Of a stretch of DNA of 64,000 bases, positions 55,477 through 63,991 are shown in pieces; positions within the stretch are counted from its first letter, which is position 1, and the number at the start of each line of letters is the position of its first letter. The position numbers and the translations under genes are program-made. The notes beneath the pieces were generated by a model, which was not told the origin of the DNA, ran no database searches, and worked only from the letters and a program-made list of their open reading frames with translations. This stretch comes from Amycolatopsis jejuensis. Its GTDB lineage: Bacteria > Actinomycetota > Actinomycetes > Mycobacteriales > Pseudonocardiaceae. Where the stretch lies: the NCBI RefSeq assembly GCF_000717335.1, contig NZ_JNYZ01000035.1, positions 1-64,000 of the forward strand, in the 5' to 3' direction.

Positions 55477-55776
55477 CTAATGCGGCTCGGCAAATCCGTC
55501 CGCGAGCAGCAATTGCGTATCGGCAGTCCGTTGCCGGACGCCGCGCAGCGGCGCATAGCGATCACTGGTGTACCAGCGGCGCGCCTGCTCGAGGTCGGCG
55601 AATTCGATGAGGACGAACCGGTTCGGCCGCCAATCGCCTTCCAGGGAAACGGTTTCGCCGCCCTTGACGAGATACCGGCCGCCGAACTCGGCGGTGAGCG
55701 GCGGCGAGTCGCGCCGGTATTCCTCGTAGTTCTCCGGGTCGTGGACCGCGATGTTGGCGATGACGAACGCAGGCAT
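55477..55776 (-). CDS. DUF1330 protein (99 aa)
   Basis: The small ferredoxin-like protein reads MPAFVIANIAVHDPENYEEYR, GGRYLVKGGETVSLEGDW, RFVLIEFADLEQARRWYTSDRYAPLRGVR, all DUF1330 hallmarks. GGAGG precedes ATG 55776. Function of the family is unknown; members often accompany catabolic genes. It is convergent with the FAH gene and separately transcribed, with GTACT repeats directly upstream. Confidence 0.9.
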   Translation of the reverse strand: MPAFVIANIAVHDPENYEEYRRDSPPLTAEFGGRYLVKGGETVSLEGDWRPNRFVLIEFADLEQARRWYTSDRYAPLRGVRQRTADTQLLLADGFAEPH

Positions 55777-55790
55777 CGAGCCTCCATTTT

Positions 55791-55816
55791 GTACTAGCAC
55801 GTACTTACTTTGTACT
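55791..55816 (-). promoter_or_regulatory. Three GTACT repeats upstream of DUF1330 gene
   Basis: GTACT occurs at 55791-55795, 55801-55805 and 55812-55816, 10 and 11 bp apart, in an AT-rich patch just before the DUF1330 gene start (read as AGTAC on its strand). Regular helical spacing suggests a regulator site, but no regulator gene is adjacent in this direction. Confidence 0.4.
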
Positions 55817-55899
55817 GGATAATTAAAACATGCACGAGTGTGCCGCGCCAGCGGTTCTTTCCACGCCGCGCGGAGCCCGGACCGGGGATCTGGCCGGAA

Positions 55900-57033
55900 T
55901 CACCGTGGAATGCGGGCCCGCCACCGAGTTCCGCCGTCCGGATTCGCCTGGACGTCCAGCGCTCCCCCGATCGCCCCCAGCGCATGCGCCGACCCGGCCA
56001 GCCCGATCCCCGCGGTGGCCGGATCGGGGTCGAACCCGGTCCCGTCGTCGGTCACCGCAATGACCACCTCGTTCTCGGTGGCGGACAAGGTCACCGCAAC
56101 CGACTGCGCAGCAGCGTGTTTCTCGACGTTGTGCAGGGCTTCGCGCACTGCGCGGGTGATCGGTTCGAGTACTTCCCGGCTCAGCGGCGGGAGATCGCCG
56201 AGGGTGAGCACGTGTGTCTGTATTGCCGTTCGTTCTTCGAGCGCCCGGCATTCGGCGTGCACGGCGGCGGTCAGGGCGAGTTCCGTCGGAGAAGCGTGCA
56301 GGGCGCGAAGGGCATCGCGCAGGAAACGGGATGCCTCGGCGGTTTGTGCTTCCAATGCGGTGATCCGGTCGGCGGTTTCCGGCGCCGAGGGTTCGCGTAG
56401 GCCACGCAATCCGCTGCCGATCGCGTACAGCAGCGCGCCGACCGTGTCGTGCAATTCCAATGCGACCCGACGTCGTTCCTCGTGCACGGCGAGTTCGGCC
56501 GCGTGTCGCGCGCGTTCTGCTGCGGTGACCGCGAAAGCGGCGCTGTTGGCGGCGGCCACGACCTGCTCGATCGCCCGGTCACCGAACGCACCGGCCTTGC
56601 GGGCGCCCGCGGCCAGCACACCGAGGGTCCGGCCGTCGTGCACGATCGGGATCGCGATCAGCCGCTGGATGCTTTCGGCCTGGATGTGCCGGTCGAACTC
56701 GTGCGTGATGGACGGCGCCGTGGCGTACTCGTTCACCCAATCCATTGCCGCGTGCTCGTACACCTTCCCGGTGAGCCCCGACCCGGACGGCACCGGCAGC
56801 CCGGTGAGCAGGTCGGTGCGGGTGCCCGCGGTGACGCCGATGGTCAGGTCCGGCCCGTCCCCCGGCTCGCCTGCCCAGGCCACGTCCAGCACCCCGGATT
56901 CGATCAGCCGCGCAACCGACTGCCGCAGCGCCGCATGCCGGTCGGCGACCGTGAGCGACTCCCGGTAGAGCCGGTCCAGCCCGGCGAGCGTGGTCAGAAC
57001 AGCGTTCAGATCGGTGAGTTCTCCACGGTCCAT
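55900..57033 (-). CDS. Cytosolic GAF-domain sensor histidine kinase, NarL-partner type (377 aa)
   Basis: No signal peptide or TM segment. Residues about 15-170 form a GAF domain (SGSGLTGKVYEHAAMDWVNEY, IAIPIVHDGRTLGVLAAGARK); residues 180-250 a HisKA_3 dimerisation helix with phospho-His195 (ERRRVALELHDTVGALLYAIG); the C-terminus an HATPase_c with VREALHNVEKHAAAQSVAV and DDGTGFDPDPATAGIGLAGS. ATG 57033 has GGAG upstream; ATG 57048 is an alternative. It is divergent from the NarL-type response regulator, its evident partner. The GAF domain could sense an intracellular substrate of the neighbouring alcohol pathway. Confidence 0.92.
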   Translation of the reverse strand: MDRGELTDLNAVLTTLAGLDRLYRESLTVADRHAALRQSVARLIESGVLDVAWAGEPGDGPDLTIGVTAGTRTDLLTGLPVPSGSGLTGKVYEHAAMDWVNEYATAPSITHEFDRHIQAESIQRLIAIPIVHDGRTLGVLAAGARKAGAFGDRAIEQVVAAANSAAFAVTAAERARHAAELAVHEERRRVALELHDTVGALLYAIGSGLRGLREPSAPETADRITALEAQTAEASRFLRDALRALHASPTELALTAAVHAECRALEERTAIQTHVLTLGDLPPLSREVLEPITRAVREALHNVEKHAAAQSVAVTLSATENEVVIAVTDDGTGFDPDPATAGIGLAGSAHALGAIGGALDVQANPDGGTRWRARIPR

Positions 57034-57103
57034 CCCGCCACACTCCACATTCGGCTACCCGCGAATGTACGCGCGACACTACGATGCACGCGAGAGGAGC
57101 AGC

Positions 57104-57724
57104 GTGGACATCACGAATGGCGAACCGGTGCGCGTGCTGGTGGTCGACGACCATCCGGTGGTCCGGGACGGGGTCACGGCCCAGCTCGGCGCCGCGCGCA
57201 GCTTGCGCGTAGTCGGGTATGCCGGCTCCGCCGCGGACACCCTGCCCGCCGCGCGCGAGCTCCGTCCCGACGTGGTCCTGCTCGACCTGCGCCTCGGCGG
57301 AACCCTCGCGCCGGAGATCATCCCGGACCTGCTCCGAGCGCTACCGGGCGTGAAAGTCGTGCTGTTCACCGCGTATCCCGAACACGCCGGTGTGCAGGCC
57401 GCCGTCGACGCCGGGGCGCACGGGGTGCTGATCAAGGACGCCGCCCGCGGCGATCTCGTGCACGCCATCCTCACCGTCGCGCGCACCGGCGCACTGCCCA
57501 CCGTCGTCACCGGTGAGAACGGCGCGCCCAGCCAGGTGATCGCGCCGCGCGAGTACGAGCTGCTCCGGCGCGTCGCACTGGGGCAGAGCAACCCGGAAAT
57601 CGCCGCAGCGATGGACATTTCGCGCAACACCGTGAAGAGCTACCTGCGCAGCGTCCTGCAGAAACTCGGTGCCCGCAACCGGGTCGAGGCGATCGCGCGG
57701 GCCAGGGAACTCGGCCTCCTCTGA
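57104..57724 (+). CDS. NarL/LuxR-family response regulator (206 aa)
   Basis: Receiver domain with VLVVDDHPVVRDG and phospho-acceptor Asp61 (VVLLDLRLGG), VVLFTAYPE and LIKDAARGDL; then a LuxR-type HTH near residues 145-206 (REYELLRRVALGQSNPEIAAAMDISRNTVKSYLRSVLQKLGARNRVEA). GTG 57104 follows GAGAGGAG. It stands 89 bp before the alcohol dehydrogenase gene in the same direction and probably activates that operon. Confidence 0.93.
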   Translation: MDITNGEPVRVLVVDDHPVVRDGVTAQLGAARSLRVVGYAGSAADTLPAARELRPDVVLLDLRLGGTLAPEIIPDLLRALPGVKVVLFTAYPEHAGVQAAVDAGAHGVLIKDAARGDLVHAILTVARTGALPTVVTGENGAPSQVIAPREYELLRRVALGQSNPEIAAAMDISRNTVKSYLRSVLQKLGARNRVEAIARARELGLL

Positions 57725-57813
57725 CCCCGGCACGCCCAGGTGGGGGTGCCGGGCCTGCTGCCCGCCGGGGCACGATGTGCTCGCTCTGCACCCGTGACCT
57801 GCGAGGAGCGTCG

Positions 57814-58914
57814 ATGAAGACGACCGCCGCCGTACTCCGCACCGCCGGAGCCCCCCTGTCCCTGGAAGAGGTCGACGTCGAGGACCCGCGTGCCGGAGAG
57901 GTGCAGGTGCGGCTGGTGTCGTCCGGGGTGTGCCACACCGATCTCGGCGTGATCGCCACCGCGGCCGCCGAACAGCTGCCGGTGGTTCTCGGGCACGAGG
58001 GCGCGGGTGTCGTCGAGGCGGTGGGCGACGGGGTGGCCGGTGTCGAAACGGGCGACCACGTGGTGCTGACCTACAATTTCTGCGGCGGCTGCGACAATTG
58101 CCGCGCCGGGGTGATGGTGCACTGCCGTGATTTCGTCCCGTTGAATCTCACCGGTGCGCGGCTCGACGGGTCCAGCCCGTTCTCCTCGGGCGGCGGCAAT
58201 GTGTTCGGGCACTTCTTCGGCCAATCTTCCTTTGCCCGTAATGTGATCGCGACCGAGCAGAACGTGGTGAAGGTGGACCCGGCGCTGCCGCTGGAACTGC
58301 TCGGACCACTGGGCTGCGGCGTGCAGACCGGCGCGGGTGCGGTACTCAACACGCTGAACCCCGAGCCCGGGTCCGGCATTGCCGTGTTCGCCGCCGGGTC
58401 CGTGGGGCTGAGCGCCATCATGGCCGCAGCGGCCGCCGGGTGCGCCACGATCATCGCGGTGGACCCCCAGCCGCAGCGGCTCGACCTCGCCCGCAAACTC
58501 GGCGCCACCCACGTGATCGACCCCGGCGAAACCGATCCGGTCGCGGCGATCCGCGAAATCACCGGAACCGGTGCTCGTTATTCGGTGGACTGCCTCGGGC
58601 TTTCGTCGACCGTGCGGCAGGCACTGGAATGCCTGCAGTCGCCGGGAACCTGTGTGAGCGTCGGATTCCAGGGCATGACCAACGAGCTCACCATCGACCA
58701 GGGGCACCTGCTGTTCGGGCGGACGCTGATCGGGGTGATCGAGGGGGATTCCGTACCGGCACAGTTCCTTCCGCGGATGATCGAACTGTACCAGGCGGGC
58801 TCGTTCCCGTTCGACAAACTGATCAGCACGTTCCCGTTCGAGCAGATCAACGAAGCCGTCGAAGCGGCACACCACGGCAAGGTGGTCAAAGCCGTGCTGA
58901 CGTTCGAATCGTGA
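57814..58914 (+). CDS. Zinc-dependent alcohol dehydrogenase, MDR family (366 aa)
   Basis: Catalytic zinc ligands appear in SSGVCHTDLG and LGHEGAGVVEAVG; the structural zinc cluster is complete in FCGGCDNCRAGVMVHC (C-x2-C-x2-C-x7-C). The Rossmann fold is at AAGSVGLSAIMAAAAAGCATIIAVD, ending in Asp, so NAD is preferred. The class resembles aryl/allylic alcohol dehydrogenases such as benzyl alcohol or geraniol dehydrogenase. ATG 57814 follows GAGGAG. It is the first gene of the operon leading to the ligase, Ldi-like and SCO genes, and would oxidise a primary (allylic) alcohol to the aldehyde. Confidence 0.92.
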   Translation: MKTTAAVLRTAGAPLSLEEVDVEDPRAGEVQVRLVSSGVCHTDLGVIATAAAEQLPVVLGHEGAGVVEAVGDGVAGVETGDHVVLTYNFCGGCDNCRAGVMVHCRDFVPLNLTGARLDGSSPFSSGGGNVFGHFFGQSSFARNVIATEQNVVKVDPALPLELLGPLGCGVQTGAGAVLNTLNPEPGSGIAVFAAGSVGLSAIMAAAAAGCATIIAVDPQPQRLDLARKLGATHVIDPGETDPVAAIREITGTGARYSVDCLGLSSTVRQALECLQSPGTCVSVGFQGMTNELTIDQGHLLFGRTLIGVIEGDSVPAQFLPRMIELYQAGSFPFDKLISTFPFEQINEAVEAAHHGKVVKAVLTFES

Positions 58915-60418
58915 GCACCATGGCCGCGGTGAACGAGATTCTGCCGCGCAGCGCCGCGCGGTTCGGGGACAAGATCGCGCTGGTCACCCCCACCGGCAGC
59001 TGTCCTACGCCGAACTGGACCGGGAGTCCGGCAGCGTCGCGGCTTCCCTGATCGCACAGGGAATCCGTCCCGGCGACCGGGTCTCGCTCTATTCGCAGAA
59101 CCGGTGGGAATGGGTCGTCGCATATCACGGCGCGCTCAAAGCCGGGGCCGTCGTGAATCCGATCAACGTGATGCTCACCCCGGAAGAAGTGGGCTACGTC
59201 CTGCGCGACTGCGGGTCGGCGGCGCTGTTCGCTTCCGCAGGTAAACTGGCCACCCTGGGCGAGGAAACCGCCACCCTGAAGACCGTGCTCTCGTTCGACG
59301 GTCCGTCCTTTGCCGAATGCCTTGAAGCTGACCCTGTTCCGCCGGTCGACGTCGATGCCGGACAACCGTCGACCATCGGGTACACCTCGGGTACCACCGG
59401 CCGTCCGAAAGGTGCCGTGCAATCGCATCGGGCGGTGCTGCGGAACTGCGAATCGACCGCCGCCATGCACGGCCGGTCCGAAGTGGACACGGTGCTCACC
59501 GCGCTCCCGGCCCCGCATGTCTACGGCAATGTGGTGATCAACAGTACATTCCTCGTCGGCGGAACCGTTGTGCTGATGGAACGGTTCGACGCCGGTGCCG
59601 CGCTCGAACTCATCGAAAAGCACCACGCGACGATGTTCGAAGGCGTACCGGTGATGTACTCGATGCTGCTCGCGCATCCGGGGCTCGGTACCGCCGGCCT
59701 GTCCACGGTGACCCGCTGCACTGTCGGCGGGCAGACCATCGCACTGTCCACAATAGAACGCTGGGAGAAGGTCAGCGGGGCCCGGCTCATCGAACTGTGG
59801 GGCATGACGGAGCTGTCCGGCCTCGGCACCACCCATTGGCTCGACGCCGCACCCTGCCCCGGTTCGATCGGAGTTGCCCTTCCCGGCACGGAAATCCGGG
59901 TCGGAGACTTGACAAACCCCGTGCAGACTGCACCCCCGGGTACCCCCGGCGAGCTGCTCGTGCGCGGCGACCTGGTGATGCTCGGCTACTACGGCAACGA
60001 CGAGGCCACCGCGAACACGATCGACGCCGACGGCTGGCTGCACACCGGAGATGTCGCGTATGCCGACGAAGCCGGGCACTTCTTCATCGTCGACCGGCGG
60101 AAAGACATGATCATCACTGCGGGGTACAACGTGTACCCCGCGGAGATCGAACGCGTGCTCGCCGCCCATCCCGCGGTGGCGATGGTGGCCGTGGGACCCG
60201 TTCCCGACGAGGTCAAGGGCGAAACCGCGCGAGCGTACGTCGTGCGCGCCGAAGGCGTTGCGGCAACAGCGGAAGAGCTCATCGACTACTGCCGCGGGAA
60301 CATCGCCGCGTACAAGGTACCGCGATCCGTGCGGTTCGTGACCGCTCTTCCGCAGACGTCCACCGGCAAGATCATGCGCCGGGAGCTGGCCCGCTCCACG
60401 GTGGAGGACTTCCGGTAG
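58911..60418 (+). pseudogene. AMP-forming acyl-CoA ligase with apparent one-base frameshift
   Basis: From GTG 58911 (GTGA overlap with the dehydrogenase stop) the frame encodes VSTMAAVNEILPRSAARFGDKIALVTPTG and then goes wrong at 58997/58998. From 58997 the next frame continues the family sequence as QLSYAELDRESGS...RPGDRVSLYSQNRWEW, and runs to 60418 with TIGYTSGTTGRPKG (P-loop), LWGMTELSG, LHTGDVAYAD, DRRKDMIITAGYNVYPAEIE and TSTGKIMRREL all intact. Adding one base at the break restores a 502-residue ligase. This may be a real mutation, a sequencing error, or expression from an internal start. Expected reaction: activation of the carboxylic acid formed by the dehydrogenase pathway. Confidence 0.85.
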
Positions 60419-60454
60419 AGTCGGTGCCCTACCGCAAAAATCAGGAGGTCACGA

Positions 60455-61966
60455 GTGTCCACGACGCTCACCGCCCAGCAGCTGGGCCACGTCCGGCACT
60501 TCGACAACCTGTCCCGGCAGCTGCCCAACGACTGGTCCCTCATGCAGGGCAAGGGAACCAACCAGGAGGACTTCGGCGGCTACCGGTTCCAGCTCGCGTA
60601 CATGGCGTACGCGCTGGCGCTCACCCACCGGCATCGGCTGCCCGCCGCACCCGGGCTGTTCCAGCCGGTGCTGCAACGCCTGGTCGAGAAGATCCTGCAC
60701 CCCGAGGTGTGGATGTACTGGCGGGACGTCGGCCGCGGCGGCAGCGTCTTCAACGCACATCTCTCGGATTCCCTCGGCGAGCAATGGGATCCGGTGGTGC
60801 AGGACAACATCATGTACAGCGCGTACGTGCAATCGATGGCGCTGCTGCACGACTACCTCTTCGACAGCGACCGGTACGCCGCCGAAGGTTCGCTCACCTT
60901 CGAGTACCAGTCGTTCTTCTGGGGTGGAGAAGGGCACCATTTCCCGTACGATCGGGAAAAGCTCAACGAGCACATCTACTGGCAGATGGTGAACAACGGG
61001 TATCTCGGCGTCGCCTGCGAACCCAACTGCATTTTCCAGATCTGCAACCAGCCCGCGATCCTCGGCTTCCGGCTGCACGACCTCATCACCGGCGGGCAGC
61101 GCGCGGAGGAGGTCGTCACCGGGTACGAACGGGCCTGGGCCGATTTCGGCAGGCTCGACGAAACCGGGCGCTACAACATGATGGTGCTCGAGGATTCGCG
61201 CAAGGTCCTGCCGAACGGCAGGCAGCTGCCCTGGGTCGATGCGTGGTGCGGTGCCCTGATGAACATGTGGAACCGCGATTTCGTGCACTCGAACTATCCG
61301 GAGCAGGTCGCGCGGCTGCTGGAGGAGAGCCCGGCAGGCACGCTGTCGGTGGCGCCGTCCCCGCCGCAGGAGTTCATGGGCCGCCCGGTCGTGTCCGACA
61401 CGTGCGATTTCGGCTGGGTCACCGCATGGGCGTCGGAAATGGGTGACGAGCGCACGCTGGGCAGGCTGCTGGAGCACGTCGACCGGTTCATGAACCCGAC
61501 CTGGCGCGACGGCGGCCTGTACTACCCGCGCAACGACACGCTCACCGACGAGCACGGAAACCGCACGGAAGTCGAGCCGATGACCGGAAACGTGCTGCTC
61601 GGTTACGCGCGGCTGAACGTGCCGGACGGGTTGTGGCGGCTGTACAACGAACCCTGGGACCGCGCGCGGTTCGAGGAGCCTGCGCTCACCGCGGTCGAGC
61701 GGAATGTGGACGTCAGCCGCGCCGAAGTCGTCGACGGCGCGTTGCACACCCGGCTGCAGCGAGCGGCCGGGCTGCCCGGCGAGGGCACGGTCACGATCTC
61801 CCGCGTCGCCGGGCGCGGCCGGTGGACGGTCACCGTTGACGGAGCTCCGCTCGCGCAGATCGACGGCGCCACCGAGACGCCGGACATCCTGCGGGTCGAC
61901 GGCGAGGACGTCATCCTCCGCTGCCCGGACGAAGCGCAGACCTTCACCTTCCGGAAGGAATCATGA
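60455..61966 (+). CDS. Linalool dehydratase/isomerase (Ldi) family protein (503 aa)
   Basis: The helical-barrel protein matches the Ldi domain first known from Castellaniella defragrans: an N-terminal FQLAYMAYALAL helix, QDNIMYSAYVQSMALL, and CEPNCIFQICNQP, where Cys188 and Cys197 are nine residues apart like the two catalytic Cys of Ldi. An extra Cys192 lies between them. The position expected to hold the catalytic His (in NIMYxxHxx of Ldi, from memory) is Tyr124, so chemistry or substrate may differ. Unlike Ldi, which is exported, there is no signal peptide; the protein is about 100 residues longer, with a C-terminal beta-rich tail (VTISRVAGRGRWTVTVDG). GTG 60455 has AGGAGG. Coupled to the SCO gene by ATGA. 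Confidence 0.85.
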   Translation: MSTTLTAQQLGHVRHFDNLSRQLPNDWSLMQGKGTNQEDFGGYRFQLAYMAYALALTHRHRLPAAPGLFQPVLQRLVEKILHPEVWMYWRDVGRGGSVFNAHLSDSLGEQWDPVVQDNIMYSAYVQSMALLHDYLFDSDRYAAEGSLTFEYQSFFWGGEGHHFPYDREKLNEHIYWQMVNNGYLGVACEPNCIFQICNQPAILGFRLHDLITGGQRAEEVVTGYERAWADFGRLDETGRYNMMVLEDSRKVLPNGRQLPWVDAWCGALMNMWNRDFVHSNYPEQVARLLEESPAGTLSVAPSPPQEFMGRPVVSDTCDFGWVTAWASEMGDERTLGRLLEHVDRFMNPTWRDGGLYYPRNDTLTDEHGNRTEVEPMTGNVLLGYARLNVPDGLWRLYNEPWDRARFEEPALTAVERNVDVSRAEVVDGALHTRLQRAAGLPGEGTVTISRVAGRGRWTVTVDGAPLAQIDGATETPDILRVDGEDVILRCPDEAQTFTFRKES

Positions 61967-62451
61967 CCGCCCCCACCACCCCGGCGTACTCGCTCGTAGA
62001 TCACCATGGCCGCCCGGCCACGGAGCAGACCTATCGCGGGCGATATCAGCTGGTGTTCTTCGGTTTCACCCATTGCCGGGCAGTGTGCCCGCGGGCGCTG
62101 AAGCGGCTGTCGTCCACTGTGGACAGTCTCGGCGGGCTCGCGGACACCGTCACGCCGTTGTACATCACGGTCGATCCGGAGCGTGATACGCCGGAGGTGA
62201 TGAAGGAGTTCCTGCGCGACTATCCGGCGTTCACCGGGCTCACCGGACCGCCCGAGGCCATCGACGAGGCCAAGAAGGCCTTCCGGGTGTTCGCCCGGCG
62301 CAAGGACGATCCGGAAGACCCCGACGGGTACGCGGTTCCGCACACGGCCATCACGTATCTGGTGTCGCCGGAGGGGAAATACGTCGCGCATTTCCCCGAC
62401 TCGCTGTCCGACGAGGAACTCCGCACCCGGCTGCGGGCCGAACTCAGCTGA
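61963..62451 (+). CDS. SCO-family thiol/copper protein without membrane anchor (162 aa)
   Basis: The thioredoxin-like SCO1/SenC fold shows LVFFGFTHCRAVCPRALKRL with the redox/copper pair Cys38-x3-Cys42, YITVDPERDTPEVMKEFL, FTGLTGPPEAI, and the copper ligand His128 in VPHTAITYLVSPEG. Normal SCO proteins are membrane-anchored and act outside on cytochrome oxidase; here the protein begins directly with TPAYSLVDHHGRP, without signal or anchor, so it should be cytosolic. ATG 61963 overlaps the Ldi-like stop in ATGA. A role in reducing or metallating the Cys residues of the Ldi-like enzyme is my inference. Confidence 0.9.
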   Translation: MTAPTTPAYSLVDHHGRPATEQTYRGRYQLVFFGFTHCRAVCPRALKRLSSTVDSLGGLADTVTPLYITVDPERDTPEVMKEFLRDYPAFTGLTGPPEAIDEAKKAFRVFARRKDDPEDPDGYAVPHTAITYLVSPEGKYVAHFPDSLSDEELRTRLRAELS

Positions 62452-62827
62452 CCTCGGCGGTGATCTCGCGCACCGTTTCCATCGCGGCCGACGCGTGCGC
62501 GTAGCCGAGGTAGTTGGCCAGCAACACCATCAATGCGGTGAGGGTGTCCGGGTCGAGTCCATTCGCGACGGCCAGCCGCAGGTGGGCGCTGAGGCGTTCG
62601 CCGGACACCCCCTGCGCGACGAGTGCGGTCACGATGGCGACGCTGTGGTCGCGGTCGGTCAGCCCGGCGTGCGACCACGCCGGGCCACCGGCCGACGACA
62701 GCACCTCCTCGGCGAACACCGGGCCCACCCGGGCAGCCATCGCCGCCGGCAGTTCCTGCTCGGGTACGCCGAAGATCCGGGCGTAGGCGGCAATACCGCG
62801 GTCGCGTCGTGTCGTGTCGATGTCCAC
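62444..62827 (-). CDS. Carboxymuconolactone decarboxylase-family protein (127 aa)
   Basis: The short all-helical protein (YARIFGVPEQELPAAMAARVGPVFAEEV, LTDRDHSVAIVTALVAQGVSGERLSAHLRLAVANGLDPDTLTALMVLLANYLGY) has the CMD/AhpD-like layout without the C-x-x-C of AhpD, so it is of the gamma-CMD type. GTG 62827 follows GGGGAGTG; a GTG three codons upstream is an alternative. Its 3' end overlaps the SCO gene by 8 bp, convergent. Precise reaction unknown. Confidence 0.85.
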   Translation of the reverse strand: MDIDTTRRDRGIAAYARIFGVPEQELPAAMAARVGPVFAEEVLSSAGGPAWSHAGLTDRDHSVAIVTALVAQGVSGERLSAHLRLAVANGLDPDTLTALMVLLANYLGYAHASAAMETVREITAEVS

Positions 62828-63008
62828 TGTGGTCACTCCCCTTTTCGGATGCTGCCTTCCACGCAACCGCTGCCCGCGCGCGGATGTCCAAGACCGATCG
62901 GGTCCGGCCCATACCGAACCGATATCGCCGCAGCCCGGACGGCGAACCCGCGGCAATGCCACTCTGGTCACCTTGCCCTGGGCACTTCCGCGTTCCTACC
63001 CTGAAACC

Positions 63009-63851
63009 ATGAGCCCGCTTCCCCTTCCTCCGGCCTGGTCCGGCGCCCTTCCCAAGGCGACGCCACCGGCGGAGATGACCTTGCACCAGCTGCCCACGGG
63101 CACCTACGTCACCCGGGCCGCCTTCGCCTTCCGCGGCGGAAAGTTCCGTGACAAGCGCGATTTCGCCTCGACCGCGGTACTGGTGCAGCATCCGGAGGGC
63201 GACCTGCTGATCGACGCGGGGTTCAGCTCGGAAGTCGCGGACCACATCAAGCTGCTCCCCCGGTTCGTGCAGTCGCCGTTCACGCAGCGCGGCACGGTCG
63301 ACGAGCAGCTCACCGCCGCCGGTTACGACCGCAGCCGCCTGCAGGGCGTGGTGGTGACGCATTCGCATTGGGACCACGTGAGCGGAGTGTCCGACCTCTC
63401 GCTCCCGATCTGGATGAACGAGGGCGAACTGCAGTACGCGGCCAAGGATTCCGACGGCAAGGTCTTCCGCGAAATCTCGCCGGGGCACCGGATCCGGCAC
63501 TACGATTTCCCCGGCCCGGCATATCTGGGTTTCCCGTCGAGCTATGATGTGTACGGCGACGGCTCGGTGGTGATCGCACTGGCAGGCGGCCACACGACCG
63601 GCTCGGTGATCGTGTTCGTCACCCTGCCGACCGGCAACCGCTACGCGTTCATCGGCGACCTCGCGTGGCAACTGGACGCCCTCCGCCTGCGCGTCGACCG
63701 CCCCCTGATGCTCCGCCTACTGGCCGACACCGACCCGAAACTGGTCCGGCAAGGCCTGCTGCGCATGCTGGCGCTCACCGACCGGATGCAAATCGTACCG
63801 TCACACGACGTCTCCGCCTACGACGGCATCCCCCTGCTGACCGCCCACTGA
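63009..63851 (+). CDS. Metallo-beta-lactamase-fold hydrolase, lactonase-like (280 aa)
   Basis: The metal motif VVVTHSHWDHVSG (H-x-H-x-D-H) is followed by ALAGGHTTGSVIVFV and FIGDLAWQ (second Asp) and PSHD near the C-terminus. The layout resembles AHL lactonases and related lactone or ester hydrolases. The ATG is a few nt after TACCCT (a -10-like hexamer, about 62997), suggesting a leaderless mRNA. It is divergent from the CMD-like gene and not in the Ldi operon. Confidence 0.9.
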   Translation: MSPLPLPPAWSGALPKATPPAEMTLHQLPTGTYVTRAAFAFRGGKFRDKRDFASTAVLVQHPEGDLLIDAGFSSEVADHIKLLPRFVQSPFTQRGTVDEQLTAAGYDRSRLQGVVVTHSHWDHVSGVSDLSLPIWMNEGELQYAAKDSDGKVFREISPGHRIRHYDFPGPAYLGFPSSYDVYGDGSVVIALAGGHTTGSVIVFVTLPTGNRYAFIGDLAWQLDALRLRVDRPLMLRLLADTDPKLVRQGLLRMLALTDRMQIVPSHDVSAYDGIPLLTAH

Positions 63852-63914
63852 CTCCAGTCATCCGGCCTGCCCAGCGGCAGGCCGTTTCCCTTTTCCGGCC
63901 ATGCTCTGTGTCGG

Positions 63915-63943
63915 TTGACATAGACTTGGTTGTTGTGTTTGCT
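63915..63943 (+). promoter_or_regulatory. Candidate promoter near the right edge
   Basis: TTGACA (63915-63920) is a consensus -35; 17 bp later lies TTTGCT (63938-63943), a weak -10. It would serve the gene entering at the right edge. Confidence 0.35.
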
Positions 63944-63991
63944 GGAGGAAGCCGGACCCGGCAAACCAGCTCGGAGGAGAGGTCTGGACCC

